Part shown: positions 15,842 to 25,341 of the stretch, piece by piece
Layout: each line of letters opens with the position of its first letter
Numbering within the stretch: the first letter of the stretch is position 1
DNA from: a virus
DNA: 64,000 bases
Reading direction: 5' to 3' (one strand)
IMG/VR virus record: IMGVR_UViG_3300042458_002686
Location: 1-64,000 of that record
Notes under the pieces: generated by a model
What the model was told of the DNA's origin: nothing
What the model saw: the letters and a program-made list of their open reading frames with translations, nothing else
The model's database searches: none
Made by a program: the position numbers and the translations under genes

Positions 15842-18800
15842 TGGCTTATAAGAAGATTTTATTCCGTCGCGACCTTGCTGCCAACTGGACCTCAGTAGAC
15901 CCAGTACTTTCGGCCGGCGAAATAGGCCTTGAGTCAGACACTGAGAAGATAAAGCTTGGCGATGGGTCGAGTTCATGGACTGAGCTTGACTATTTCTATG
16001 GAAGTCTTGACGCTGTCAACTACGTAGAGTCCCTCACACAGGGCACTGGCGTAACAATTACGGGCAACTCAGGCTCTGGAACTACGCCGACCATAAACAT
16101 CGGGCAGAGCGTTGCTGTTTCAGCGTCTCCAGCATTTGCTCAGGTAACTCTTAATAATCTCCCGACAGATGACTCCCATGCAGCCACAAAAGCCTATGTT
16201 GACGGAATTGCTGCGTCTATAAATTGGCATGATTTTGCAATCTTCGCTACTGCCGCAGTTCTTCCAAACACACCAACGTACTCAAATGGAACTAATGGTG
16301 TTGGCGCAACACTCACTTCTGTTGGCAACGCAAGACTTGTTGTTGACGGACAAAACGCATCAGACGGGCAACGAATTCTTGTAAAGAACCAAGCCAATCC
16401 CATTCATAACGGTGTCTACGTTGTAGAAGCTCAGGGAAGTGTTTCTTCTCAATGGGTTTTGGAAAGAGCTTCAGATTTTGACTCAAGTACATATAGCGCA
16501 GAAATACAACCTGGAGAAGCACTTTATGTAGGTTCTGGAGCAACCAATGTAAACCAAGGTTTTCTAGTTGTCTCGTCTGGAACCGGTGATGACAAAGCAC
16601 ACATAATCGGCGTAGACGCAATAAACTTTACACAATTTTCTGGAACAGCACCAATAACAGCTGGAACTGGAATAACAAAAACCGGAAACACACTTGCTAT
16701 TGGTCAAAATGTAGCCACAAGCTCAAGCGTTACATTTGCTGGAGTAACTGCATATCTAAACGGTGTAGCCGCTGAAGCTGTAGTTCTTGAAACGCCAAGA
16801 TTGATTGGCGGTCAATCATTTGATGGTTCAGCTAATATCACCCTATACACAACAGACATAAATGGTCTTACTGCAACTTCTGGTGATTTAAATAAATTAT
16901 TTGAAATTGCAACCACAAGAGAACAGCTCGAATATCTAAATAGCGCAAGCGCAAATATTCAATCACAGCTAAATGAAAAAGCAGACCTGCTTAATCCAAT
17001 TTTCTACAGCAATATAACCGCAACCAACAATATCTATGCCTCCGAGTTTCAAGGCACGCTAGTTGGTACTCATATTGGAGAAGTTACTGGAGATGTAACA
17101 GGAATTCTATACGGAAGTGTTTCTGGAAGCGTGGCAGGAAATGTAACCGGAGATTTAACTGGCAATGTCTACGGAGATGTGTTTGGAGATACAACAGGTC
17201 TTCATATTGGAAACGTATCAGGAGATGTAACGGGAAACCTGATTGGAAACGTCTCTGGAAGCGTAAGCGGAGATGTTCTTGGAAATGTTACTGGAAACCT
17301 ATTTGGAAACGTAACTGGAAACTTAACCGGAAACGTAACCGGTTCTGTTGACGGAAGCATCTCAGGAAACTCGGCAACAGTTTCATCAATATCAACTCAT
17401 GCATTGGATGAACTTTCTGATGTTTCTGCATCAGCACCAACAAGTGGTCAGTTTCTTAAGTGGAACGGAACAGCTTGGGTTCCAGATTTGGTTGACCTAA
17501 GCACTGACACAAGTGGAAACTTCGTTGCTTCGGTCATAGCCGGAACTGGTGTTTCTCTAACAAATGGAGTGGCTTCAGAGGCAGGAACCCCAACTATCAA
17601 TATCGGACAACCTGTCGGTTCTGGAGACTCACCACTATTTTCAGGACTCTCGATAGGGAACACAAACCTAAGCGTAAACGGCAACTTGACATATAATGCA
17701 GGAACAAATCTTGCTACTGTCAACACTCTTTCCGAGCACGGCCTTTATGTCGGAGCAAGGATTACAGTTTCCGGAGCAACGCAAGAGGGGTATAACGGAG
17801 ACTTTACTGTTGCTCAAGTAACATCTGCATACCAGTTTAGATACACCCCAGTAGTAACACCGTCATCATCAATCTCGTCTGGAAGCCCAGAGGTGAAGTT
17901 TGGCGGAGGAATAACCTTTGAAGGCTCAAGCCCTGATGAATTTGAAACAGTAATCACGTTTACAAATCCAACAGCAGATAGGGTTATTTCATTCCCAGAC
18001 GCAACTACCACCCTAATTGGAACGAACACCACAGACACGTTAACAAATAAGACCTTAACAAGCCCAATAATTACTGGCGTATCTCCAATACTGACATTGT
18101 CTGGTGATGTTTCTGGCTCAGTTACCTTCACCGACCTTGGCAATGTGACGATGTCAACAGCCATCCAGCCAAACTCTGTTGTAATGGGAACTGATACAAC
18201 TGGGAATTATGTAGCCAACCTTATTGCTGGCACAGGTGTAACGATTATTGAAAATTCCGGGGAAAGCGCAACCCCAACTATTTCAATTGGGCAGGAAGTT
18301 GGAACCAGCGCATGCGTTCAGTTTGACACACTTGTAGTAACTAACCTATTTGCTACAAACCAAGAAACAACTAGCCAAGCAGAACTAAATATCGCCGACA
18401 GCAAGATTGTTCTTAATGCTGGGACAATTGGCGCACCTACGGTCAACGGTGCAATCGTAATTGACCGAGGCTCAAGTGCAAGCGTCGATATTAGATGGAA
18501 TGAAATAGAAGACAGATGGGAAGCAACTAGAGACGGAAGTAGCTACCACATCATTGACGCTGGCGCAAAAATGACGCTAAGTACAACGCCGCCAAGCTCC
18601 CCAGATGATGGTGACTTCTGGTTTGAGACAGACTCCGCCATAACCTTTGTCTACTACGACTCGTACTGGGTTGAAATTGGCTCATCTGGAATTGGTGCCG
18701 TCATTGGGTCTAGCTCTCCAGAAAACCCGTCCAATGGACAATTTTGGTTTAAAAATACAACTAGCGAAGTTTTCGTCTACTATGACGGAGCCTGGGTTCT

Positions 18801-18861
18801 TGTATCTCGTTCAACTAGCACCGACGATGTCGGAGTAGCGTCTATCATGGGAGCGTTCTAA
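15841..18861 (+). CDS. Large tail fibre with MTD-like N-terminus (1006 aa)
   Basis: The N-terminus ILFRRDLAANWTSVDPVLSA followed by GEIGLESDTEKIKLGDGSS matches the Mtd-type N-terminal domain that attaches many fibres to the virion. Further on are TLTNKTLTSPIITG, GVSLTNGVAS-type blocks shared with the 1019-residue fibre, and a region (about 408-510) of short Gly-x-Val-x-Gly repeats. Near the C-terminus a PPSSPDDGDFWFETDSAITF unit occurs twice in diverged form. The overall layout is a long trimeric beta fibre. It is translationally coupled to the 60-residue protein upstream. Confidence 0.8.
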   Translation: MAYKKILFRRDLAANWTSVDPVLSAGEIGLESDTEKIKLGDGSSSWTELDYFYGSLDAVNYVESLTQGTGVTITGNSGSGTTPTINIGQSVAVSASPAFAQVTLNNLPTDDSHAATKAYVDGIAASINWHDFAIFATAAVLPNTPTYSNGTNGVGATLTSVGNARLVVDGQNASDGQRILVKNQANPIHNGVYVVEAQGSVSSQWVLERASDFDSSTYSAEIQPGEALYVGSGATNVNQGFLVVSSGTGDDKAHIIGVDAINFTQFSGTAPITAGTGITKTGNTLAIGQNVATSSSVTFAGVTAYLNGVAAEAVVLETPRLIGGQSFDGSANITLYTTDINGLTATSGDLNKLFEIATTREQLEYLNSASANIQSQLNEKADLLNPIFYSNITATNNIYASEFQGTLVGTHIGEVTGDVTGILYGSVSGSVAGNVTGDLTGNVYGDVFGDTTGLHIGNVSGDVTGNLIGNVSGSVSGDVLGNVTGNLFGNVTGNLTGNVTGSVDGSISGNSATVSSISTHALDELSDVSASAPTSGQFLKWNGTAWVPDLVDLSTDTSGNFVASVIAGTGVSLTNGVASEAGTPTINIGQPVGSGDSPLFSGLSIGNTNLSVNGNLTYNAGTNLATVNTLSEHGLYVGARITVSGATQEGYNGDFTVAQVTSAYQFRYTPVVTPSSSISSGSPEVKFGGGITFEGSSPDEFETVITFTNPTADRVISFPDATTTLIGTNTTDTLTNKTLTSPIITGVSPILTLSGDVSGSVTFTDLGNVTMSTAIQPNSVVMGTDTTGNYVANLIAGTGVTIIENSGESATPTISIGQEVGTSACVQFDTLVVTNLFATNQETTSQAELNIADSKIVLNAGTIGAPTVNGAIVIDRGSSASVDIRWNEIEDRWEATRDGSSYHIIDAGAKMTLSTTPPSSPDDGDFWFETDSAITFVYYDSYWVEIGSSGIGAVIGSSSPENPSNGQFWFKNTTSEVFVYYDGAWVLVSRSTSTDDVGVASIMGAF
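17065..17372 (+). repeat. Gly-Asn/Asp-Val-x short coding repeat in tail fibre
   Basis: About 25 short units of four residues such as GNVT, GDLT, GNVY, GDVF and GNLI run almost uninterrupted over 100 residues. The strict four-residue spacing of glycine with alternate hydrophobic residues suggests a tightly wound triple-stranded beta structure forming the fibre shaft. Confidence 0.75.
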
Positions 18862-18877
18862 ATGACTGGAGTAATCA

Positions 18878-19189
18878 ATGGCTAATACAGCTGAAATTCT
18901 TTTTAGAGGCGCTGCAACGGTTTACACAAACCCTGCGACGGTGCTCTACACAGTGCCGTCGTTGACGACTACTGTTGTTACGAATATTGTCGTGGCCAAT
19001 AATGCCGTAGCTGGCGGCACATACTCAATCGGTCTGGATGGTATCCCTCTTGTTCCAACACTTGAAATACCTGGAAATTCTGTTATTTCCCTAGACCTCA
19101 AGCAGGTTCTCGCGGCAGGGGACACAATCACTGGGAATGCAAACTCAACTGACATTAAATTCCACATCAGCGGGATGGAGATAGCGTAA
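18878..19189 (+). CDS. Small tail/virion protein (103 aa)
   Basis: The protein starts MANTAEILFRGAATVYTNPA, then TVLYTVPSLTTTVVTNIVVAN and ends with GDTITGNANSTDIKFHISGMEI. Small beta proteins with the TVLYTVP pattern are common beside phage fibre genes. TGGAG upstream is a ribosome binding site. Its stop overlaps the start of the 921-residue virion protein (TAATG), pointing to assembly in the same substructure. Function inferred from context. Confidence 0.6.
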   Translation: MANTAEILFRGAATVYTNPATVLYTVPSLTTTVVTNIVVANNAVAGGTYSIGLDGIPLVPTLEIPGNSVISLDLKQVLAAGDTITGNANSTDIKFHISGMEIA

Positions 19190-21954
19190 TGGGTCTTAAC
19201 CAAATACCACCTGGCTTAACGCCGATTACACCAGAAGAAGTACTTTTTGACCCTGTCCAAAAGTTAAGAGTCTCACAGCCACAGTCGTTGATTGACACCG
19301 ACTTTGAGTATGGAACACAAATTTCAAAGTGGGAAAACCTTACGACAGTTGGAAATAGACCGTTTATTTATGACTCGGCAAGTTTTATATCGTCGATTAC
19401 TGGCATTACGATGAGTACTTCATCAAGAACAGTCACGGTTGCACTGACTGATACAACTGGGCTTGCTGTTGGAACGCCTATTACCGTCAGAGATACACAG
19501 CTATCTATTGCCAACGGTGCGTACCTAATTGAATCTGTTACGACAAATACATCATTTACGTACACAGGTAAAGCGGTAAACACCGGAACATTGACAGCAA
19601 TTTTTGATGCAAATAAGACTTCAATTTTTACTGGTGTTATTTTTACAAACGCAAAAATAGGCGCAGCTCCAACAGTTTCGTATTCTGGCACTGCAGTTAC
19701 AGTGACCACGACAATTCCGCACGGTCTTTCAATCGGTAACGAAGTGGCAGTAACTGGAATTACTACTTCAGGCACAAACCCACCAAACGGCGCAAACTTT
19801 GTTTCAAGAATAATTAGCGCAACACAGTTTGTTTATCATGCCCCAGTTGCACCAACCGGGACTCTTACAGCAACAAGCGCGGCGATTTATACAGCCCCAT
19901 CAGGAAACTTTCTACACAGACCTTTTGACGGCGGTGTTATTTTCTCAAACAACGGAACATCTAATTACGAAATGGCCGCACGTCAAACACGCCGTTATTT
20001 CCGCTATCAGTCAGGAAAAGGCATCCAGATGTCATCTGGAACACTGCTCAAACCAGACCTTCAGTTGGACCAGTTGTCATACAGCACGTCAACAAACTTG
20101 GTTACAGTGCAAACCAAGGAAAAGCATAACCTCTACCCAGGCTCGACAATAACCATTTTTGGTGCTAATGAGGCAATCTTTAACGGTACAACAACCGTTT
20201 ATACGATTACTGGGTACAATACATTTACGTATACTCCAGCAACTTCGACTGGAACGAACGTTCTTGCTTCTGGTCCTTATTACATTACCGTTGCAGGTTG
20301 GTATGGAAACGTAAACAGAATTGGTTTGTTTGACGACCAAAACGGAGTGTTCTTTGAATTTGACGGGCAAACGTTGTGGGCCGTAAAACGTTCATCAACA
20401 TTCCAGATTTCTGGAAAGTCAACATTCACAAATGGCTCATGCACCGTGACTCAAACAAACGCAGCGTTCCCAACGAGATATGCTGGTCAGCTTGAAATCG
20501 GTGACTACATCGTTGCTCGAGGTCAGTCGTACAGAATTACCGACATTGCAAGCAACACTGAATTGACAATCAGCCCTGCATGGCGTGGTTCTACTTCAAC
20601 CATGGTTTCAGTTTCCAAAACAGTGGACTCAAAGTATCCACAAGCTGAATGGAATCTAGACAAGTTTGATGGAACTGGAGCATCTGGTTACAACGTTGAC
20701 CTTTCTAGAATGCAGATGTTCTACATCGACTATTCTTGGTATGGTGCTGGTTTCATCCGTTGGGGTATGCGTGCAAAAGACGGAAAAGTTACTTACTGTC
20801 ACAAGATAATCAACAACAACACAAATGCCGAAGCGTACATGCGTTCGGGAAACCTTCCAGCGCGATACGAATCTCTCAGCCAGCCGCCACATACGCAGCT
20901 AACTGGAACTTTGTCTGACTCCGAAACAACAACGATGAATGTTGGAAGCACAACAGGATTCCCAAGCATTGGAACATTGTGTGTATTCAATACGGCAACT
21001 GGTTACGAATACATCAACTACACTGGGAAAACTGCAACAACATTTACTGGTCTTACAAGACAAAAAACAGGAAACGCTTCCCTCGCCTTAACAATTGCTG
21101 CTGGGGCAAACGATGGAACTGTCGCATCAAACTCTGGACTGCAAGTCGGTCAAAGAGTCACTGGAACAGACGTACCAGACGGAACATTCATTCAACAGAT
21201 TGATGGCACCAATATCAAGTTAAGTGCTGCTGTGACTGGGGCTAACCCAACAGTAAACGCAATCCCGATGGGAACAAGCGCAGCTCTTGCATTTACATAC
21301 TCAGCATCCAATCCAGTTGGAGTTGAGCTTGCATTCCCAACATATGCGCCTTCAATATCTCACTGGGGTACATCGGCAATCATGGACGGAAGATTCGACG
21401 ACGACAAGTCGCTCGTGTTTACTTATGGTCAGACAACCGGTATTTCTATCTCGGCAGGAGCAACACGAACCCTGATTGCTATTCGCGTCTCTCCATCAGC
21501 AGACAACGGAACCTCGGCGTTCTTCGGTGAAAGAGAGCTTGTTAACAGAATGCAGTTGGTGCTAAGAAACCTTGACGTAACGACTACTTCTTCTACATCA
21601 AACGTTCTTGTTCAGGCTATCCTGAATGGTGTTCCATCAAACTCTCGTACATGGGCAAAGCCAACAGCGGTTACATCAAGTTTGGCCCAAATTGCAGACT
21701 ACCAAGGAACATCAACAACGGTTAGCGGTGGCGAAGTAACTGGTGGTTTCTTTGTGGGTGGTACAGGTGGTGTGCAGATTGACCTCGGAGACGTTCGAGA
21801 CCTTGGTAACTCAATTCTTGGCGGAGGCACGACGATAACAACAACAGGCATTTACCCAGACGGTCCAGACACATTGCACATTGTTGCTACAAACATCGGT
21901 TCTGCTTCTGCGACAGTGTTTGCCCGCCTCTCATGGACGGAAGCACAGGCTTAA
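19189..21954 (+). CDS. Large virion structural protein (921 aa)
   Basis: The N-terminus contains LRVSQPQSLIDTDFEYGTQ followed by SKWENLTTVGNRPF, a signature of large structural proteins in myoviruses, including T4-like cyanophages. The body is almost all beta, with repeated short domains of the form GxxVTVxTxxPHGLxxGxxVxVxG (for instance near residues 155-195 and 300-340). The C-terminus has a GVQIDLGDVRDLGNSILGGG segment. There are no enzyme motifs. Likely a baseplate-periphery or fibre-anchor protein. Confidence 0.65.
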   Translation: MGLNQIPPGLTPITPEEVLFDPVQKLRVSQPQSLIDTDFEYGTQISKWENLTTVGNRPFIYDSASFISSITGITMSTSSRTVTVALTDTTGLAVGTPITVRDTQLSIANGAYLIESVTTNTSFTYTGKAVNTGTLTAIFDANKTSIFTGVIFTNAKIGAAPTVSYSGTAVTVTTTIPHGLSIGNEVAVTGITTSGTNPPNGANFVSRIISATQFVYHAPVAPTGTLTATSAAIYTAPSGNFLHRPFDGGVIFSNNGTSNYEMAARQTRRYFRYQSGKGIQMSSGTLLKPDLQLDQLSYSTSTNLVTVQTKEKHNLYPGSTITIFGANEAIFNGTTTVYTITGYNTFTYTPATSTGTNVLASGPYYITVAGWYGNVNRIGLFDDQNGVFFEFDGQTLWAVKRSSTFQISGKSTFTNGSCTVTQTNAAFPTRYAGQLEIGDYIVARGQSYRITDIASNTELTISPAWRGSTSTMVSVSKTVDSKYPQAEWNLDKFDGTGASGYNVDLSRMQMFYIDYSWYGAGFIRWGMRAKDGKVTYCHKIINNNTNAEAYMRSGNLPARYESLSQPPHTQLTGTLSDSETTTMNVGSTTGFPSIGTLCVFNTATGYEYINYTGKTATTFTGLTRQKTGNASLALTIAAGANDGTVASNSGLQVGQRVTGTDVPDGTFIQQIDGTNIKLSAAVTGANPTVNAIPMGTSAALAFTYSASNPVGVELAFPTYAPSISHWGTSAIMDGRFDDDKSLVFTYGQTTGISISAGATRTLIAIRVSPSADNGTSAFFGERELVNRMQLVLRNLDVTTTSSTSNVLVQAILNGVPSNSRTWAKPTAVTSSLAQIADYQGTSTTVSGGEVTGGFFVGGTGGVQIDLGDVRDLGNSILGGGTTITTTGIYPDGPDTLHIVATNIGSASATVFARLSWTEAQA

Positions 21955-21956
21955 TC

Positions 21957-22733
21957 ATGCCAGCGATTGACTTTCCATCAGACGCGCAATCAGGCGACCT
22001 TCACGTAAGTGCGGGTAAGACCTGGACCTTCAACGGTTCTGGTTGGGTTCTTGTAACAATCCCATCAGCAATGTTTTCTTCGGGCGCTGTTGCTGGTTCG
22101 TCTCTAACCGAGGATTCTGTTCCTCTCAACAGACTTGTGGACAGCGACGCTGGGAAAATTGTTATGTACAACTCATCCGGTGTTGCTACTTCAACCGCCA
22201 TATCCGGCGATGTTGAAATGACTAGCTCTGGTGTTTTGACGATTAATGATGACGCTATTAGCGATATCCATATTACCAGCGGCGCAGAAATTAACCCGGA
22301 CAAAATTGCGGGTACTGCTGTAGTTTTAACAGACCAGGCAGTGATTACTTCATACATGATTGAAGATGGAACCATCGTCGACGGAGACATATCATCAGAT
22401 GCTGGAATAGGTAGAAACAAATTGGCCGAGCCATTGACAAATGCTCAAGCAGCCAGTTACGTACTTGTGCTTTCAGATAGAAATAAGATTGTTGAAATGG
22501 GTGTTGGAACTGCAAACACTTTGACGGTTCCGCCAGACTCAACAGTCCTATTTCCCACTGGAACTCACATCACGATTATTCAGACCGGCTCAGGGCAGTG
22601 CACTGTAACACAAGGTTCAGGGGTGACAGTCAATGCAACTCCAGGACGTAAGCTTCGCGCACAGTGGTCTGGTGCTACGCTGATAAAAAGAGCAGCCGAT
22701 ACCTGGGTGCTCATCGGAGACCTTTCGGCGTAA
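21957..22733 (+). CDS. Tail fibre protein (258 aa)
   Basis: The ATG at 21957 is chosen because it starts the MPAIDFPSDAQSGDLHVSAG motif of fibre N-termini and lies just after the previous stop; an alternative in-frame start 24 nt earlier would overlap it. The centre has short DGxIxxxxI-type steps. The C-terminal ~90 residues (KIVEMGVGTANTLTVPPDST to WVLIGDLSA) are clearly related to the end of the 1019-residue fibre at 10530-13589. It is followed after 3 bases by an Fn3-PPFF gene, the same pairing as there. Confidence 0.7.
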   Translation: MPAIDFPSDAQSGDLHVSAGKTWTFNGSGWVLVTIPSAMFSSGAVAGSSLTEDSVPLNRLVDSDAGKIVMYNSSGVATSTAISGDVEMTSSGVLTINDDAISDIHITSGAEINPDKIAGTAVVLTDQAVITSYMIEDGTIVDGDISSDAGIGRNKLAEPLTNAQAASYVLVLSDRNKIVEMGVGTANTLTVPPDSTVLFPTGTHITIIQTGSGQCTVTQGSGVTVNATPGRKLRAQWSGATLIKRAADTWVLIGDLSA

Positions 22734-22736
22734 ATC

Positions 22737-23978
22737 ATGGAAGCACTAAAAGATAGTGGCGGTAAAAAGCCAACGACACCGACAGATGTCGTTGCGACCA
22801 ATACCGGCGCAGGCACAGTAGCTTCAATATCTTTTACCCCGTCTGAATATATTGGCAAAGACACAATTACCTATACGGTGACGTCTAGCCCTGGAGACGT
22901 TAGTGCTTCAGCATCTAGCTCACCAATAACACTCACAGGTCTTACTTCTGGAACAACTTATACATTTTCTCTAGTAGCAAACACAAACTATGGAGTTCCA
23001 TCCGACACTGTCACAACTGGGTCTGTTGCAATCGGCCAAAACCCAGGTGCACCAACAATTGGAACTGCTTCAATTGTCGCAAACGTCGATAGAGCAATTG
23101 ATGTTCCATACACAGCTGGAACTGCAGGAACTGGTGTAACAACTTTTACCGCGACATCATCACCCGGTGGAATAACCGCAACTGGTTCTAGCCCAATTCG
23201 AGTTACCGGCCTAACTGCTGGAACCGCTTATACGTTTACCGTTACTGCATCAAACCTATTTGGTTCAGCAACTTCTGGTTCTTCAAACTCAGTGACTGCA
23301 GGTAACGCTCCAACCGCTCCAACAATTGGTACCGCAGCAATAGTTCAAAACGTGGACAGAGCAATCGATGTCCCCTTCACTCCTGGTTCAGCTGGGACTG
23401 GTTCTCCAACTTATACGGTAACCACGACTCCAGGCAGCTTGACTTTTACTGGTACAAGTCCAATCAGAGCAACTGGGCTAACAGCTGGAACCGCTTATAC
23501 ATTCACCGTCAGTGCATCTACGACATACGGCTCTGCAACGTCAGTATCATCAAACTCTGTTACTGCAGGAAATAGACCAGGAGCGCCAACGAGCGTTTCT
23601 GCTGCTGGCGGCAACGCGCAAGCAACTATTACATATACAAATGCCACTGCTGGAACTGGTGCTACAACGCATACAACAGTTTCGTCCCCTGGTGGGGTTT
23701 CATCAACTGGGGCATCACCAGTCACCCTTACTGGTCTTAGCAACGGTACTTCTTATACGTTTACCGTAACGGCATCAAACGCGTATGGCTCGCAATCTGC
23801 AACTTCAGGTTCGGTTACACCAGTTGCCCCACCTTACTTTCCACCTTATTTTCCTCCATTCTTCCCGCCATTCTTCCCTCCATTTTTTCCACCTTTCTTC
23901 CCACCGTTTTTCCCACCGTTTTTCCCACCTTTCTTCCCACCGTTCTTCCCTCCGTCATTCTTTCCAGGATTTAAGTGA
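22737..23978 (+). CDS. Fn3 adhesin ending in (PPFF)8
   Basis: Four fibronectin type III-like domains of about 90 residues follow each other; domains 2 and 3 are near-copies (AxDVPxTxGxAGTG, then LTAGTAYTFTV). The last ~50 residues are two PPYF units, eight PPFF units and a final PPSFFPGFK. Unlike the other two Fn3-PFF proteins there is no Cys-rich end. The Pro-Pro content makes a transmembrane helix implausible; an extended polyproline-like rod with stacked Phe is more likely. It is the last fibre gene before the oxygenase cluster, whose first member starts 9 bases later. Confidence 0.8.
   Translation: MEALKDSGGKKPTTPTDVVATNTGAGTVASISFTPSEYIGKDTITYTVTSSPGDVSASASSSPITLTGLTSGTTYTFSLVANTNYGVPSDTVTTGSVAIGQNPGAPTIGTASIVANVDRAIDVPYTAGTAGTGVTTFTATSSPGGITATGSSPIRVTGLTAGTAYTFTVTASNLFGSATSGSSNSVTAGNAPTAPTIGTAAIVQNVDRAIDVPFTPGSAGTGSPTYTVTTTPGSLTFTGTSPIRATGLTAGTAYTFTVSASTTYGSATSVSSNSVTAGNRPGAPTSVSAAGGNAQATITYTNATAGTGATTHTTVSSPGGVSSTGASPVTLTGLSNGTSYTFTVTASNAYGSQSATSGSVTPVAPPYFPPYFPPFFPPFFPPFFPPFFPPFFPPFFPPFFPPFFPPSFFPGFK
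23830..23963 (+). repeat. 12-bp coding repeat for PPYF/PPFF
   Basis: Ten tandem 12-bp units encode PPYF (two) and PPFF (eight). The proline and phenylalanine codons vary between copies (CCA, CCT, CCG; TTT, TTC), so the array is maintained by protein-level selection and is older than the uniform 9-bp array near 14500. Confidence 0.9.
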
Positions 23979-23987
23979 GCGCTGTAG

Positions 23988-24602
23988 ATGGATTCAGATT
24001 GGATTGATGTAGAGTCTCTTCCATTTTCAAACCCTGGAAACATAGTTATAAAAGAAAATTTTATTTCTGCGGAAAATGTAAAAAAAATATACGAATATTG
24101 CAAAAAAACAACTGAGTGGGGAACACAGAGCCCACTAGGTTCTGACAGTATTCATACACATATTCAAATACAAAACAATTCTCCGCAGATACACCAGATA
24201 CTGCAAAATTGTGTAAATGATGTTCAATATGAAATTGAATATCATTTTGGTAGAGAACTCGAAAAAGCAAATCCAGGTTTAAGGAAATGGCATCCAGGCG
24301 AAAGACAAGACCTTCATGCTGACGGAGAAACCGCAGGTGGATGGCCTACATACAACTACATAGTTGATTATGGTTCAATTATGTATTTGAACGACAACTA
24401 TGAGGGCGGAGAAATTTTTTTCCCAAAATATCACATAAAACTTAAACCGAAACCTGGGACACTCATATTTTTCCCATCAAACAGAAATTACACTCACGGA
24501 GTTAACGAAATTATTTCTGGCGTGCGGTACACATCTGCCCATTTTTGGGTTCCAACAAAAAATAAAATGTTGGTTGACATGGCTAAAATTAATGAAATAT
24601 AA
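23988..24602 (+). CDS. Fe(II)/2OG oxygenase, prolyl 4-hydroxylase-like
   Basis: The 204-residue protein shows the double-stranded beta-helix iron site: H110-x-D112 (LHADGE), distal H170 (YTHGV) and 2OG-binding R180 (GVRYTSAHFW), with the family's YLNDNYEGGEIFFP and PKPGTLIFFPS strands between. These are the features of P4H-like hydroxylases, which oxidise a C-H bond, often proline, using O2 and 2-oxoglutarate. It follows the PPFF-tailed adhesin by 9 bases and its end overlaps the first sulfotransferase gene by 11 nt. Substrate unknown. Confidence 0.85.
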   Translation: MDSDWIDVESLPFSNPGNIVIKENFISAENVKKIYEYCKKTTEWGTQSPLGSDSIHTHIQIQNNSPQIHQILQNCVNDVQYEIEYHFGRELEKANPGLRKWHPGERQDLHADGETAGGWPTYNYIVDYGSIMYLNDNYEGGEIFFPKYHIKLKPKPGTLIFFPSNRNYTHGVNEIISGVRYTSAHFWVPTKNKMLVDMAKINEI

Positions 24603-25341
24603 AAAAGCTTATTTTTTGCACATACCAAAAACATCCGGAATGAAGATGCAGTACGACTTGTTAAATGCTGCTCGTAAATGCAAAAACAAAGTTAAGCCTT
24701 CTGTGTATTTGCCGGGCGAATTTGAATTTGTATTCAACCCAGATACAGCCAAAACAAATGAAATAATCTGTGGACATTTCGGGAGAAATCCAATAGAAAC
24801 AGTTAAAAACATTTTTTCATTTTCTATGATTCGTGAGCCATACGAACAATACCTAAGCACATTAAAATACGCTGCGAGCTATACGAATCAACCGTTCACG
24901 GAAGATTTTCTTGATTTTTTTTTGACAGAGGGCAATGAAATGTTGTCTCAATTTGAGGGTATGTCCGGCTGCGAAAACCCTCAGTCTTGTTTTCTTTATT
25001 CAAAGACTTCATACCTCGCATTGCAAACTGCAAATCACGAAAAAGTTGTGTTTGTGGAAAAACCACAATCAATAGAAGATGTGATGAATAAAATTGAAAA
25101 CATAATTATTGGAACTGTTGTAAATAGAGATTATTTTATCAATATTTTAAATGCGTATTTGTATGATTTGTTTCAGATAAAAATAGAGAACAGCATTGAG
25201 ATAGTAAATTCAACACCAAGACTAGATTTTAAGATAAGCAAAAAACATAAAAATTTAATCATGTCAAAAATTTGGCTAGATTTTGAAATTTACAACATAC
25301 TTTTTACTAAAGAACAAAAAAGAATTCTTGATGCACGATAA
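24592..25341 (+). CDS. Sulfotransferase-like protein
   Basis: The N-terminal AYFLHIPKTSGM (residues 7-17) is the P-loop-like 5'-phosphosulfate-binding motif of cytosolic and Golgi-type sulfotransferases, and SMIREPYEQYLS (79-89) matches the 3'-phosphate-binding element (R-[DE]-P-x-x-x-x-x-S). The rest is alpha-helical and AT-rich. The start at 24592 gives an ATG-N5-TAA overlap of 11 nt with the oxygenase upstream. It would transfer sulfate from PAPS to a sugar or tyrosine. A related gene follows directly, so the pair arose by tandem duplication. Confidence 0.7.
   Translation: MKYKKAYFLHIPKTSGMKMQYDLLNAARKCKNKVKPSVYLPGEFEFVFNPDTAKTNEIICGHFGRNPIETVKNIFSFSMIREPYEQYLSTLKYAASYTNQPFTEDFLDFFLTEGNEMLSQFEGMSGCENPQSCFLYSKTSYLALQTANHEKVVFVEKPQSIEDVMNKIENIIIGTVVNRDYFINILNAYLYDLFQIKIENSIEIVNSTPRLDFKISKKHKNLIMSKIWLDFEIYNILFTKEQKRILDAR

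Noticed and set aside
23846-24103. Minus-strand frame with GGKNGGKKGG repeats
   Set aside because: It is the reverse reading of the PPFF codons and not a separate Gly-Lys protein.
24574-24591. TTG start upstream for the first sulfotransferase-like gene
   Set aside because: The ATG at 24592 gives an 11-nt overlap seen at other junctions and places the PAPS motif at the usual distance from the N-terminus.
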